A DNA stretch of 35,792 nt from a virus. Each line of letters begins with the position of its first letter. Position 1 is the stretch's first letter. Made by a program: the position numbers and the translations under genes. Location: IMG/VR virus record IMGVR_UViG_3300019888_000013, positions 1 through 35,792 of that record; one strand, 5' to 3'. Positions 1 to 6,611 of the stretch are shown piece by piece. The notes under the pieces were generated by a model, which saw nothing but the letters and a program-made list of their open reading frames with translations, searched no databases and was not told the origin of the DNA.

Positions 1-1
1 G

Positions 2-118
2 ATGGCCGAAGGGCAATCGATAACGTTCAAGATTACGAAGAAGCTTTCGGAAATGAGGCCGATTAAGGAAATGCCCGGCGAAATTCAGCGGCTTGTCGCT
101 CCCAAGATTTCAAATTAG
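2..118 (+). CDS. Short reading frame or 3' end of a gene cut by the window edge
   Basis: An open frame of 38 codons begins with ATG at the second base of the window and ends at TAG. It encodes a basic peptide starting MAEGQSITFK. Because the frame is open to the window edge, this may be the C-terminus of a longer plus-strand gene. It converges on the minus-strand gene ending at 169. I recognise no family. Confidence 0.4.
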   Translation: MAEGQSITFKITKKLSEMRPIKEMPGEIQRLVAPKISN

Positions 119-168
119 GACACTACCAGATTGCGGTTCGCTTTGGCCTTGAGTTTTATTGAGAGCGT

Positions 169-534
169 TCATTGGTTCGTGCGGTCGCTGATGGCGACGT
201 TATACCGCTCCGACTTCCACGTCGGCGGCTCTGGCGATGCCATTGAAAAGGTTGTGTGCTTGCCCAGCTTTCCCTCAGTCACAGTTGTTGTCACCACGCG
301 GAGACGACCGGACGCGAGCACCCGCAGTCTGTCGAGAAAACTCAGTTCGACTACCGTGCCGATATAGAGGCCATCCATGTCGTCCTGACATTCTTTGGGC
401 CACTCGACAGCTTGTTGCGGATAGAGCCTCCATTTAAGGCGTTCCAGCCACGACATTTTATTCGCGGCATAACCACTCACTGCACCTAACGCGGACTGCG
501 TGGTAAGTTCAGGTTTTTCTTGTTTTGTTTCCAT
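169..534 (-). CDS. Hypothetical phage protein, 121 aa
   Basis: This is an ATG-started frame of 121 residues. The N-terminal 30 residues are polar. A compact beta-rich middle follows (about 55-95), with the pattern GLYIGTVVELSFLDRLRVLA and then a threonine-rich strand. Short phage proteins with a similar LGTVV-x-SxLDRLR core are familiar to me, but I cannot name a function. It lies downstream of the integrase on the same strand, separated by a stem-loop at 599-621. No membrane segment or signal peptide is visible. Confidence 0.65.
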   Translation of the reverse strand: METKQEKPELTTQSALGAVSGYAANKMSWLERLKWRLYPQQAVEWPKECQDDMDGLYIGTVVELSFLDRLRVLASGRLRVVTTTVTEGKLGKHTTFSMASPEPPTWKSERYNVAISDRTNQ

Positions 535-598
535 AGGGTTATCCGCCGCGTAGGTGAGTTCGGTCGTTATGCCCCACTCGAACCCGAAGCCAATTTTG

Positions 599-621
599 GG
601 AGTGGGATTCTATCCCGCTCC
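599..621. terminator. Strong stem-loop between minus-strand genes
   Basis: GGAGTGGGAT (599-608) pairs with ATCCCGCTCC (612-621) around a 3-nt loop, with one G-U wobble. The flanks are AT-rich, TATTTAAG on the plus side and a CAAAATT tail on the minus side, so it could act as a weak factor-independent terminator. It separates the integrase region from the gene at 169-534. Confidence 0.45.
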
Positions 622-629
622 TATTTAAG

Positions 630-776
630 TTAGCGTCGGATTTCGCGCAGGATTTCATTCCGACACTTCCTCAAAAAGTGTTTCGCTTGGCCGGATCGAT
701 AGGCAGCGAAAGTGTGCCCGAAATGTGCAGCTTGCTCTTCATCGAAACTCCAGCGCCAATGGCATTGGCACGACAT
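630..776 (-). CDS. Possible small Cys/His protein, 48 aa
   Basis: A 48-codon frame starts at an ATG inside the 3' end of the integrase gene (38-bp overlap). It encodes MSCQCHWRWSFDEEQ followed by a basic C-terminus. The CxCH start might bind metal. The frame is open further upstream, so the start is uncertain. No homologue is recognised, and it could be a chance frame. Confidence 0.3.
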   Translation of the reverse strand: MSCQCHWRWSFDEEQAAHFGHTFAAYRSGQAKHFLRKCRNEILREIRR

Positions 777-1641
777 TGTCTCGCGACTGCCGTCCGATTG
801 TGAAATAGCGAGCCGCTTCATCTTCTGATTTTGGGTCATTGTAATTCGCTCGGAGCTTGCGTTCGCTCGTTCCCATTTCATCGGCGACTTGGGCACGGCT
901 TTTCACCATTGGAATCCGATAGCTTCCAAAGCTGTGACGGATGGCGTTATCTCTTCGCGGCAAACCGTTCGCTTTCCTGATCCGGTTCATTTCTTGGCTG
1001 AGAGCGTTTTCGTTGGATTTGAAACTGCCGGGATAAAGCGGACCGACCAACTGGCGATATGGAAGAAGCCAAGTCTGCAAATTCGGCAATAGCGGCGCAT
1101 GCCGGTCCCTACGAATTTTTTTGGCGATTTTTCGATGAATTAAGATCAGCGGCGGATTGTGTTCCCATTTTAGAGCTGACCAATCGAGCCGCAGGATCTC
1201 GCTTGTTCGAAGGCCAGCAAAGAGTCCAATCGCGATGCAGGGCAGCCATTTGATCGACGCATGCTCCAGCAGCAGCTCGGCCTCGCTTGCCGACCAAGTC
1301 GTAACAATATCGCTGCCCGGACGGATTTTTCTCACCTTTTCGGACGCGGAAGTTCTCTCTTCTGGCAAGTAACCGTGCCGACGCGCGAAGCGCGAGAGCG
1401 TGACGATCGAATCTCGTATGTTGTCGCGGCGCCGCGGGCCAACATTCAGATTCCTAAGATAGAAAGCAATGTCCCTTGCGGTCCATTTCGAGATTCGGGG
1501 ACGGCATGCCACGAACGAGGTTAGATCTCGGCGAAGTGCGTTGATGTAGCGATTGCTGCGCTGCAACTCTTTAAGCTCCTCTAACATTTGAATTATGATT
1601 GCGGCTGCTGTCGGCCTTCTAAATCGGGCAAGAATGTCCAT
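739..1641 (-). CDS. int: Tyrosine-recombinase integrase
   Basis: Site-specific recombinase of 300 residues, expected to join the phage attachment site to a host site. Residues 1-105 look like the SAM-like core-binding domain and 115-280 the catalytic domain. Visible catalytic positions are Arg145 in GLRTSEI, lysines near 171-175, Arg235 in NAIRHSF and the likely nucleophile Tyr267 in ANYNDP. The first His of the usual HxxR box is Asn232 and the second His is Thr258. This pattern is, from memory, common in integrases of Verrucomicrobiota and Planctomycetes. The gene is transcribed away from a candidate tRNA-derived attachment site about 240 bp away and has its own promoter in the divergent region. 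Confidence 0.9.
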   Translation of the reverse strand: MDILARFRRPTAAAIIIQMLEELKELQRSNRYINALRRDLTSFVACRPRISKWTARDIAFYLRNLNVGPRRRDNIRDSIVTLSRFARRHGYLPEERTSASEKVRKIRPGSDIVTTWSASEAELLLEHASIKWLPCIAIGLFAGLRTSEILRLDWSALKWEHNPPLILIHRKIAKKIRRDRHAPLLPNLQTWLLPYRQLVGPLYPGSFKSNENALSQEMNRIRKANGLPRRDNAIRHSFGSYRIPMVKSRAQVADEMGTSERKLRANYNDPKSEDEAARYFTIGRQSRDNVVPMPLALEFR

Positions 1642-1647
1642 GCCGCT

Positions 1648-1677
1648 ATCCTAACAAAAAGGCAAGAACAAAGTCAA
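1648..1677 (-). promoter_or_regulatory. Integrase promoter, nearly leaderless
   Basis: On the minus strand TTGACT (1672-1677) and TAGGAT (1648-1653) are separated by 18 bp. The -10 box ends 6 nt before the integrase ATG, so the transcript would begin at or very near the start codon. No Shine-Dalgarno sequence is present. Confidence 0.55.
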
Positions 1678-1690
1678 TAATTGTTATTGA
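1674..1690. promoter_or_regulatory. Operator-like inverted repeat between divergent promoters
   Basis: TCAATAA, a 3-bp centre, then TTATTGA forms a perfect 7-bp inverted repeat. It overlaps the -35 boxes of both divergent promoters. A dimeric repressor bound here would block both, and the ribbon-helix-helix protein encoded next door is the natural candidate. Confidence 0.55.
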
Positions 1691-1716
1691 CACCTATTAA
1701 AGCGAGGTCTTATCCT
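1687..1716 (+). promoter_or_regulatory. Promoter of the ribbon-helix-helix gene and early operon
   Basis: A perfect TTGACA (1687-1692) is followed after 18 bp by TATCCT (1711-1716). The ATG at 1726 lies only 9 nt after the -10 box, so the mRNA would have little or no leader. Confidence 0.6.
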
Positions 1717-1725
1717 CCGGTAGAA

Positions 1726-1935
1726 ATGACCAAACCAGATACAACCACACTCAGCCTGACGAGGGTGCCGAAGCCGCTTAAAGCAGCGATCAAGGCTTAC
1801 GCTAAAATGAAAGGCCGGTCTGCCAGTGCCCAATCGATCATCTTTTTGTGGGACCGACTCGAAGACATGGGGATTGGGATAAAAGGCGGGGGCGGGAATC
1901 GAACCCACTCTCTTAGCATCACTGGAGCCCGATGA
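1726..1935 (+). CDS. Small ribbon-helix-helix DNA-binding protein
   Basis: 69 residues from the ATG just downstream of the early promoter; a TTG further upstream would lie on the promoter and is not chosen. Residues 6-45 (TLSLTRVPKPLKAAIKAYAK, then KGRSASAQSIIF) have the beta-strand plus two-helix pattern of Arc/MetJ-type repressors. A role in controlling the divergent promoters through the adjacent inverted repeat is inference. The last 15-20 residues (GGGGNRTHS and on) are encoded by a tRNA 3' end, so the C-terminus is probably a by-product of the attachment site. No CI-like repressor is seen in the window. Confidence 0.65.
   Translation: MTKPDTTTLSLTRVPKPLKAAIKAYAKMKGRSASAQSIIFLWDRLEDMGIGIKGGGGNRTHSLSITGAR
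1885..1920 (-). other. attP: tRNA 3'-end remnant, candidate attP core
   Basis: Read on the minus strand, 1892-1908 forms a T-arm: a 5-bp stem GTGGG/CCCGC with one wobble around the loop TTCGATT. It is followed by CCCCGCC (1885-1891), as in an acceptor 3' strand, and then a T in the discriminator position. No matching GGCGGGG 5' strand or other tRNA arms are found upstream, so this is a fragment, not a tRNA gene. Phages that integrate into tRNA genes carry exactly this part. The acceptor sequence and T discriminator would suit a tRNA-Cys, but this is not established. The outer limits of the core are approximate. Confidence 0.6.
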
Positions 1936-1982
1936 ACAAACTGATTTTGATCATCGTGATTTTGGGTGGTGGGCTACTTTGA
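1932..1982 (+). CDS. Possible 16-residue hydrophobic peptide
   Basis: An ATG overlaps the stop of the ribbon-helix-helix gene (ATGA). It opens a 16-codon frame, MNKLILIIVILGGGLL, that would span a membrane. Translational coupling is the only support, and it may be chance. Confidence 0.25.
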   Translation: MNKLILIIVILGGGLL

Positions 1983-2010
1983 CAATTTTAAGCAAAAGAA
2001 AGGAAACTGA

Positions 2011-2250
2011 ATGAAGCGTTGTGAAACAATCAAAGAACTAAGAGGTGAATTTAACGGCATAAAAACTGGTGTGGCCGGTGACACTATTTTCGGAGCGAAG
2101 GCCTTAATGTTTATCGCCGAGAGGCTTGTAGAGAACCACAAGCCAAATCGTCCAAAACGTAAGCTAACCGCATGGCAAAAGTTCGCATGCAAAGGTTTAC
2201 GGGCAGGGAAGTCCATGAAGCAAATTTCCCAAGAATGGAAATCAAAGTAA
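2011..2250 (+). CDS. Hypothetical early protein, 79 aa
   Basis: The ATG is preceded by AAAGGAAA, one of the few clear Shine-Dalgarno sequences here, so the start is firm. The basic 79-residue product ends in a helix-rich segment, KLTAWQKFACKGLRAGKSMK. That segment resembles the WQKF-x-KGLRAGKS motif of HMG-like or DNA-binding viral proteins, but the resemblance is only suggestive. It opens the early operon and overlaps the next gene by 16 bp. Confidence 0.65.
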   Translation: MKRCETIKELRGEFNGIKTGVAGDTIFGAKALMFIAERLVENHKPNRPKRKLTAWQKFACKGLRAGKSMKQISQEWKSK

Positions 2251-2354
2251 CCCACTACCTGATTTTGGCGCTGGCGGCTTGGTTAGGCGCGAAGGCCGGT
2301 AGGATGCTGGATCGGGAATTCAAGCCGCGAGAGTTCGCGGAGGAATCTAAGTGA
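2235..2354 (+). CDS. Small membrane protein, 39 aa
   Basis: This starts at an ATG inside the previous gene. Residues 6-22 form one hydrophobic helix (HYLILALAAWLGAKAG), followed by a charged tail. Its stop overlaps the next start as GTGA. Function unknown. Confidence 0.5.
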   Translation: MEIKVTHYLILALAAWLGAKAGRMLDREFKPREFAEESK

Positions 2355-2440
2355 TCAGCTCGAAACAAGTTTGTTGCCATGGTCCGCCGGATCTCTCTGA
2401 TCCAACGCCAATCGGAAGCGGCATGAGAGCAAATCGATGA
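2351..2440 (+). CDS. Possible 29-residue peptide
   Basis: A GTG-started frame overlaps the previous stop (GTGA) and its own TGA overlaps the next start (ATGA). The product begins MISSKQVCCHGPP. The paired overlaps at both ends argue for translation, but the size and lack of homology leave doubt. Confidence 0.35.
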   Translation: MISSKQVCCHGPPDLSDPTPIGSGMRANR

Positions 2441-2727
2441 TCGAAATCGCGCTCGCGCTATTTATTGGAATCCTGATCGGGGGCTGCATCAGACGGGCGA
2501 AGGCCGAACTCGATTATCGACGCGCCAGCCATGATAGGCCGATGCTCGAACAATCACTTCAGCAGCGGGATTATGATTTTTGGTTCGCTGAATGCTGCCG
2601 CCTCTACGCTTTGGCGACCCGCACTTATCAGGACAGCCAGTCCGATCATTTCCTGCGGGTTTTGCATTCTTACGGGATAGCCGCGCGCCGGTTTCATTCC
2701 GCAGCGGAAAAACTTCGGACGATATGA
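2437..2727 (+). CDS. Membrane-anchored hypothetical protein, 96 aa
   Basis: An N-terminal hydrophobic segment (residues 3-17, EIALALFIGILIGGC) is followed by a soluble, helix-forming domain with CC and several aromatic residues. Both ends overlap neighbours by 4 bp (ATGA), indicating a coupled operon. No family is recognised. Confidence 0.6.
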   Translation: MIEIALALFIGILIGGCIRRAKAELDYRRASHDRPMLEQSLQQRDYDFWFAECCRLYALATRTYQDSQSDHFLRVLHSYGIAARRFHSAAEKLRTI

Positions 2728-3083
2728 TCACTGGAGCGGCCAATCAGGATCAGAGCGCGCACGTCGAGGATATGCCGCTATGGGCGCAGAAGCGCGACGT
2801 CGCCCTTGATCGGGTTACGGCGCGAGCTGAGCGAACGGACGTTTTATTTTCAGGCAAGGCGACCACTTTCATTTTGCATTATTTGCAAGTGAATGGCGCG
2901 ACGTCGTCCGAAAAGATCACCGACGCGTGCAAACGCGCTGGAATTATTCCGCCGGACGATCGCGCGTTCGGACCGATCTATTTATCGCTCGCGCGCGCGG
3001 GCCTGATCATTAAAACGGGCGTCTGCATCCGGAAAAAGGGGCACGGAACAAGCGGCGGCAACATTTGGAGGCTCGCGCCGTGA
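2724..3083 (+). CDS. Phage winged-helix protein, 119 aa
   Basis: The start is the ATG overlapping the previous stop; earlier in-frame codons lie wholly inside that gene and are rejected. Residues 45-118 have the pattern of a phage wHTH family that I recognise: helix with HYLQVNGATSSEKI, then DDRAFGPIYLSLARAG and the end motif KKGHGTSGGNIW. The conserved DDRAFGP and GHGTxGG segments are typical. A DNA-binding role is likely, perhaps in early regulation or replication, but the target is unknown. The next gene begins as a GTGA overlap. Confidence 0.75.
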   Translation: MITGAANQDQSAHVEDMPLWAQKRDVALDRVTARAERTDVLFSGKATTFILHYLQVNGATSSEKITDACKRAGIIPPDDRAFGPIYLSLARAGLIIKTGVCIRKKGHGTSGGNIWRLAP

Positions 3084-3283
3084 CGCCTTGTGAAAAGATC
3101 GCCCTGGTCGCGGCGCTCGGTGCTTTAGCCGCACTTGGCCTATTTATCTGGATCTTGATCGAATCGAAGGTCGAAGCCGGCCGGCTGCGTCGGATGCGCG
3201 AAGAAACGGACATCAAAAGAGGCACTCCGATGGCCGGATTCAATTACAAAGAAAAACCGAAGCGGGCGAGGTTTCTGCCATGA
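3080..3283 (+). CDS. Single-pass membrane protein, 67 aa
   Basis: GTG start overlapping the previous stop. One strong membrane helix occupies residues 8-27 (ALVAALGALAALGLFIWILI). It is followed by a basic tail ending in KPKRARFLP, predicted to be cytoplasmic. Function unknown. Confidence 0.6.
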   Translation: MTPCEKIALVAALGALAALGLFIWILIESKVEAGRLRRMREETDIKRGTPMAGFNYKEKPKRARFLP

Positions 3284-3296
3284 GTTGCTAAAAAAT

Positions 3297-3611
3297 ATGA
3301 AATCAAAACTATACAGACAGGGCGACGTGCTTATCGAGCAAGTCGCGGAAATCCCAAAAAGCGCGGTCCGACAAAAACCGAATGGCAGGATCATACTAGC
3401 CCTCGGCGAAGCGACCGGGCATCATCATTCAGTCGACATCGATGCCGCTAATTGGTGGAAGCAGGAAAACGGCACGCAGTTTCTTGAAGTAGCTGAAGAA
3501 GCTGTGGTTGAACACCAGGAGCATGATCCAATCACGTTGCCGACGGGGAAATATCTAGTCCGCCGCCAGCGCGAATACACGCCGGAAGCAATTCGGAACG
3601 TCCACGACTAA
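3297..3611 (+). CDS. Conserved small partner of DUF6745 proteins, 104 aa
   Basis: The ATG at 3297 is preferred to a TTG 12 nt upstream. The protein starts KSKLYRQGDVLIEQV, has a central GEATGHHHSV segment and ends RRQREYTPEAIRNV. From memory, proteins with this YRQGDVL / GExTGHxH / REYxPEAIRNV pattern sit beside DUF6745 genes in phages and bacteria, as here, with only 7 bp between the two genes. The histidine cluster could bind metal. No biochemical role is known to me. Confidence 0.7.
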   Translation: MKSKLYRQGDVLIEQVAEIPKSAVRQKPNGRIILALGEATGHHHSVDIDAANWWKQENGTQFLEVAEEAVVEHQEHDPITLPTGKYLVRRQREYTPEAIRNVHD

Positions 3612-3618
3612 GACCCCG

Positions 3619-4953
3619 ATGCGGACCAAGATCGAATCATTGTCAGCCGAGCAAACGGCGCTGTTTCCCGAATTCGTCCGGCGATGGACCGAGATCGGTT
3701 TGTGCACCGAGAAAGCCAACCGATCTGAGTCAGAACGCGGAGTCCGACTAGCTTACAAATTAGCAGGCGTAAGTCCGCCGAAGAAAATCGTTTGGTGCAC
3801 TTCACCATTATCGCAAGGATTAACTCGCGCGATTGTCTTTGGGCTTACCGAAGGCAAGATCAAATGCCCGAAGATTCAGAGACGCACTAGCGGCGTTGGA
3901 TCATCTGGTAGTCCGGTGGCCTCGGTTCGGGACTCGGTTTGGGACTCGGTTTGGGACTCGGTTTGGGACTCGGTTCGGGACTCGGTTGGGGCCTCGGTTT
4001 GGGCCTCGGTTCGGGGCTCGGTTTGGGCCTCGGGTTGGGCCTCGGTGTGGGGCTCGGTTTGGGCCTCGGTTCGGGGCTCGGTTTGGGACTCGGTTGGGGC
4101 CTCGGTTTGGGGCTCGGTTCGGGACTCGGTTGGGGACTCGGTTGTGGACTCGGTTGGGGCCTCGGTTCGGGGCTCGGTTTGGGCCTCGGTTCGGGACTCG
4201 GTTTGGCGCTCGGTTGGGGCCTCGGTTTGGGGCTCGGTTCGGGGCTCGGTTCGGGACTCGGTTGGGGACTCGGTTGGGGCCTCGGTTGGGGACTCGGTTT
4301 GGGCCTCGGTTCGGGGCTCGGTTCGGGACTCGGGATACGGACAGCATGACGCGAATTGGTTGGGATTCTACGAATATTTCGCCGAGGTCTGCGCCCTTGG
4401 CGAAGAGACGCAGAAACTTTCTGGACTATGGCTGATCGCCAAAAATGCCGGCTGGTTTCTACCGTACGATAACATCTGTTGGATTTCAGAACGTCACGAC
4501 ATTCTGAAAAGCGACGAACGTGGCAGATTACATTGCGAAGACGGACCAGCGCTTAGATACCCAGATAGCTGGGCGATCTATGCGGTCCATGGCGTGCGCG
4601 TGCCAGAGAGAATTATCACGGAGCCGCAATCAATCACGATCCCGGAAATCGAATCACAACAGAACGCAGAGGTTCGCCGGGTGATGATCGAGAGATTCGG
4701 ACAGGATAAGTTCATCCTTCAGTCCGGAGCCAAGCAGATTCACCAAGACGATTTCGGTACTCTATATCGTAAAGAGCTTCCAGGCGATGAGCCAATCGTC
4801 ATGGTCAAGGTCGTCAACTCCACGGCCGATCCAGACGGATCGTTCAAAGATTATTTCCTGCGTGTCCCGCCGACTTTCCGCACAGCGCGCGAGGCCGTCG
4901 CTTGGAGTTTCGATGTCGAGCCGGATTCCTACGAACTGGCCGCGCAGACATGA
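3619..4953 (+). CDS. DUF6745 protein with 35 tandem tetrapeptide repeats
   Basis: 444 residues in three parts. Residues 1-99 form a helical N-terminal region. Residues 100-239 are 35 uninterrupted four-residue units of the form [W/R/G][D/A/G]SV. Residues 240-444 match DUF6745 as I know it, with [14 protein letters not shown], a [20 protein letters not shown] core, and REAVAWSF near the end. Other DUF6745 proteins also carry Val-rich tetrad repeats before GQHD, so the design is a family trait. The function is unknown. The repeat could form a regular beta or helical stack. Its stop overlaps the next start (ATGA). Confidence 0.85.
   Translation: MRTKIESLSAEQTALFPEFVRRWTEIGLCTEKANRSESERGVRLAYKLAGVSPPKKIVWCTSPLSQGLTRAIVFGLTEGKIKCPKIQRRTSGVGSSGSPVASVRDSVWDSVWDSVWDSVRDSVGASVWASVRGSVWASGWASVWGSVWASVRGSVWDSVGASVWGSVRDSVGDSVVDSVGASVRGSVWASVRDSVWRSVGASVWGSVRGSVRDSVGDSVGASVGDSVWASVRGSVRDSGYGQHDANWLGFYEYFAEVCALGEETQKLSGLWLIAKNAGWFLPYDNICWISERHDILKSDERGRLHCEDGPALRYPDSWAIYAVHGVRVPERIITEPQSITIPEIESQQNAEVRRVMIERFGQDKFILQSGAKQIHQDDFGTLYRKELPGDEPIVMVKVVNSTADPDGSFKDYFLRVPPTFRTAREAVAWSFDVEPDSYELAAQT
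3916..4335 (+). repeat. 12-bp tandem repeat, 35 units
   Basis: The unit is close to TGGGACTCGGTT. Variation is mostly confined to the first base of codon 1 (T, C or G) and the second base of codon 2 (A, C or G). The SV codons (TCG GTT) are almost invariant. All units are in phase with DUF6745. The array also keeps other frames open on both strands, which creates long false frames rich in GLGL or PNR. Confidence 0.95.
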
Positions 4954-5669
4954 GCATTCAGCCTTTTATCTGTCTAGGTGCGGAAACGATTAACGATCCC
5001 GCGCTCAACGGCGTCTCGCTCCTGGCTGAGCTTTTGTGGCGAAAAATTTATCAGGGTTGTGACAGTCACTGTCGGTTCAGTGACGATATCGAAGTGATCC
5101 GCGGTGCGCTTCTCGCAAAGCGACCCTCGATCCGGACTGAGCAAGTCGCTCACGCGCTTGATGAGCTCAAGCGCGCCAGCCTCATACACTCCCGATCGAC
5201 TGGCGCGAAAAGCTGGATTGAGATCGCCGATCCTTATCGACATCGTTCCAAATCGTATCGTGACCCGCGTTTCGGCTTTATGCCCGAGCCCGAGCGCGAG
5301 CAAAAAGAGCTGCCTCTTGGCCCGGTAGCTTTGTCGCCGCCGCCGGCGCGAGTAAGAATAGAACGAGAAGAAGAAAAAGAACCAAAACGAGTACTCGCTC
5401 GCAGTGGCGAGGATTCTTTACTCGAACAGATCCGAGAGATCGTTGACGAAAAGGAAATGGAGCAAAATGGCGGGATGTGGCGGACCCGGATCCGGCATTG
5501 CGCCAAGGCTGTCCGATACGCGATCGAGGATTGGAAACTTCGCACTCCGGCCAGCCCACCAATCAAAAATTCTCGCGCGGCCTGGCTGACCGATCGTTAC
5601 GCTCGCGCGTTGGTTGAAATTTCTAGTAATGCGATCTCACAAAGCAGGCAGTCTCACGGCGTAAAATGA
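4950..5669 (+). CDS. Replication-initiation-like winged-helix protein
   Basis: 239 residues, started at the ATG overlapping the DUF6745 stop. The N-terminal ~100 residues (ALNGVSLLAELLWRKIY, then DDIEVIRGALLAKRPSI, then VAHALDELKRASLIHS) have the helix pattern of the winged-helix domain of phage replisome organisers. An acidic and basic linker (EREEEKEPKR) and a helical C-terminal domain with RIRHCAKAVRYAIEDW follow. It is the only replication candidate in the window. Whether it loads a helicase or binds the origin is inference. Confidence 0.6.
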   Translation: MSIQPFICLGAETINDPALNGVSLLAELLWRKIYQGCDSHCRFSDDIEVIRGALLAKRPSIRTEQVAHALDELKRASLIHSRSTGAKSWIEIADPYRHRSKSYRDPRFGFMPEPEREQKELPLGPVALSPPPARVRIEREEEKEPKRVLARSGEDSLLEQIREIVDEKEMEQNGGMWRTRIRHCAKAVRYAIEDWKLRTPASPPIKNSRAAWLTDRYARALVEISSNAISQSRQSHGVK

Positions 5670-5684
5670 GATAGAAAAAGCGCG

Positions 5685-5753
5685 ATGAGTGGGAACTCCG
5701 GAAGTTTTTCGATGGATAAGCGTAGGAAACAAAAAAAGGGGGTGAGTTTTTAA
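5685..5753 (+). CDS. Possible 22-residue basic peptide
   Basis: An ATG opens MSGNSGSFSMDKRRKQKKGV and ends with TAA overlapping the next ATG (TAATG). It contains the Shine-Dalgarno sequence of the following gene, so it could be a leader peptide or only chance. Confidence 0.2.
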   Translation: MSGNSGSFSMDKRRKQKKGVSF

Positions 5754-5950
5754 TGAACGATAAAGAATTAGTCATCACATTCAAATGGACGGGCGACGTC
5801 GGCAATCTGTTGCCGACCGAGATTAACCGAATCGTTGCCAGCTGTGCTGAGCAAATGAACAAGACGGCCGGCAAATCGATCACTGCGGCGACCTATCTGT
5901 TCCAAGGGAAGGACCACAACGTTCCGATAAAAGACTTGGTCGGAGCTTAA
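5753..5950 (+). CDS. Hypothetical protein, 65 aa
   Basis: The start is supported by a strong AAAGGGGGTGAG sequence 6 nt upstream. The 65-residue product begins MNDKELVITFKWTGDVG and has one amphipathic helix (TEINRIVASCAEQMNK). No family is recognised. Confidence 0.55.
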   Translation: MNDKELVITFKWTGDVGNLLPTEINRIVASCAEQMNKTAGKSITAATYLFQGKDHNVPIKDLVGA

Positions 5951-6015
5951 AGTGCTTGGCAGTCGGCTGGCGGCTTAAGACGCCGGCGGCTGTCAAAACG
6001 CGGGCTGCAGTGTCT

Positions 6016-6330
6016 ATGGATTTGCTCGGAATTGAAAGAACTGAAGTTGGAAGTGTAACCGGCGAATTACGAAGCATCACTGATTTTGGCGGCGTTTACT
6101 TCTACATCTGGGACGCTCTGACCGGCCATCGCGTTCGTTGTGATATTTCCGAAGATTTGCTGCCAACTGCTATGGCGGCATTCCGTAAACGAGTTTCTGC
6201 TTACGGCCTGATTCACTATGACAGAAAGGAACGACCGAGGCGTATCACCGTTGAGGAAATTCATACCTTCAAAACGGAAGGTCTGCCGAAGGTCGATGAT
6301 GTAATCGGACTCTTTTCTGACGATGGCTGA
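6016..6330 (+). CDS. Conserved hypothetical protein, 104 aa
   Basis: The ATG at 6016 is the best-supported start; a TTG at 5956 would add 20 residues. The protein follows a pattern I know from a widespread family of uncharacterised small proteins: GELRSITDFGGVYFYIWDA, a cysteine-containing strand VRCDIS, RVSAYGLIHYD and a terminal LPKVDDVIGLF. These look like an OB-like beta barrel. Some relatives lie near toxin-antitoxin genes, but no partner is visible here. It is the last plus-strand early gene and converges with the minus-strand operon at 6351. Confidence 0.6.
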   Translation: MDLLGIERTEVGSVTGELRSITDFGGVYFYIWDALTGHRVRCDISEDLLPTAMAAFRKRVSAYGLIHYDRKERPRRITVEEIHTFKTEGLPKVDDVIGLFSDDG

Positions 6331-6350
6331 TCTGCGCTACGTGCAGCGTC

Positions 6351-6611
6351 TCATAGCTCAGAGGAAACCCATTCTGTTCGCGTTCCCTTGGCCAGTCCGC
6401 GCACCGCAGCTGAGAGATTATCCCACCACGGCTGATTTTTCAGGATGGCCACCACTTCGTAAGCGTGACCGTTCTCGAGCGCGCGGACAATCTTGCGTGC
6501 CTCGGATTCTTTTAGAACTAGCCAAAGCGCCGGCTCGCCAGCTTCATCGCCTTCGTCTCGAACATCGATTGCCTGCGGGATCTCAGCGCCGGGAAACACG
6601 GCTTTGCTCAC
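6351..6611 (-). CDS. Hypothetical protein, 86 aa
   Basis: GTG start overlapping the previous stop (GTGA). The 86-residue acidic protein (VRDEGDEAGEPALWLVLKES) has the look of a folded helical domain with an ALENGHAYEVVAIL helix. It is the last gene of the minus-strand run. A plus-strand frame at 6323-6616 covers the same bases but is arginine-rich and lacks coupling, so the minus frame is preferred. Confidence 0.55.
   Translation of the reverse strand: MSKAVFPGAEIPQAIDVRDEGDEAGEPALWLVLKESEARKIVRALENGHAYEVVAILKNQPWWDNLSAAVRGLAKGTRTEWVSSEL

Noticed and set aside
1-1641. Left end as host chromosome flanking a prophage
   Set aside because: The integrase and a phage-like hypothetical gene lie here and no cellular gene is seen, so no boundary can be drawn.
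1885-1975. A complete tRNA gene on the minus strand
   Set aside because: Only the T-arm and acceptor 3' strand can be formed; there is no matching acceptor 5' strand, D-arm or anticodon stem in the following 90 bases.
2592-2723. Longer N-terminus for the winged-helix gene
   Set aside because: The extra codons lie wholly within the preceding gene in another frame; the ATGA overlap at 2724 is the natural start.
3916-4335. CRISPR array
   Set aside because: Units are 12 bp, contiguous and coding, with no spacers and no cas genes nearby.
3833-4435. Long open frames over the repeat: GTRFGTRFG (+), GLGLGLG (+) and [11 protein letters not shown] (-)
   Set aside because: They exist only because a 12-bp unit without stops keeps all phases open. 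Only the DUF6745 frame extends into recognisable domains on both sides.
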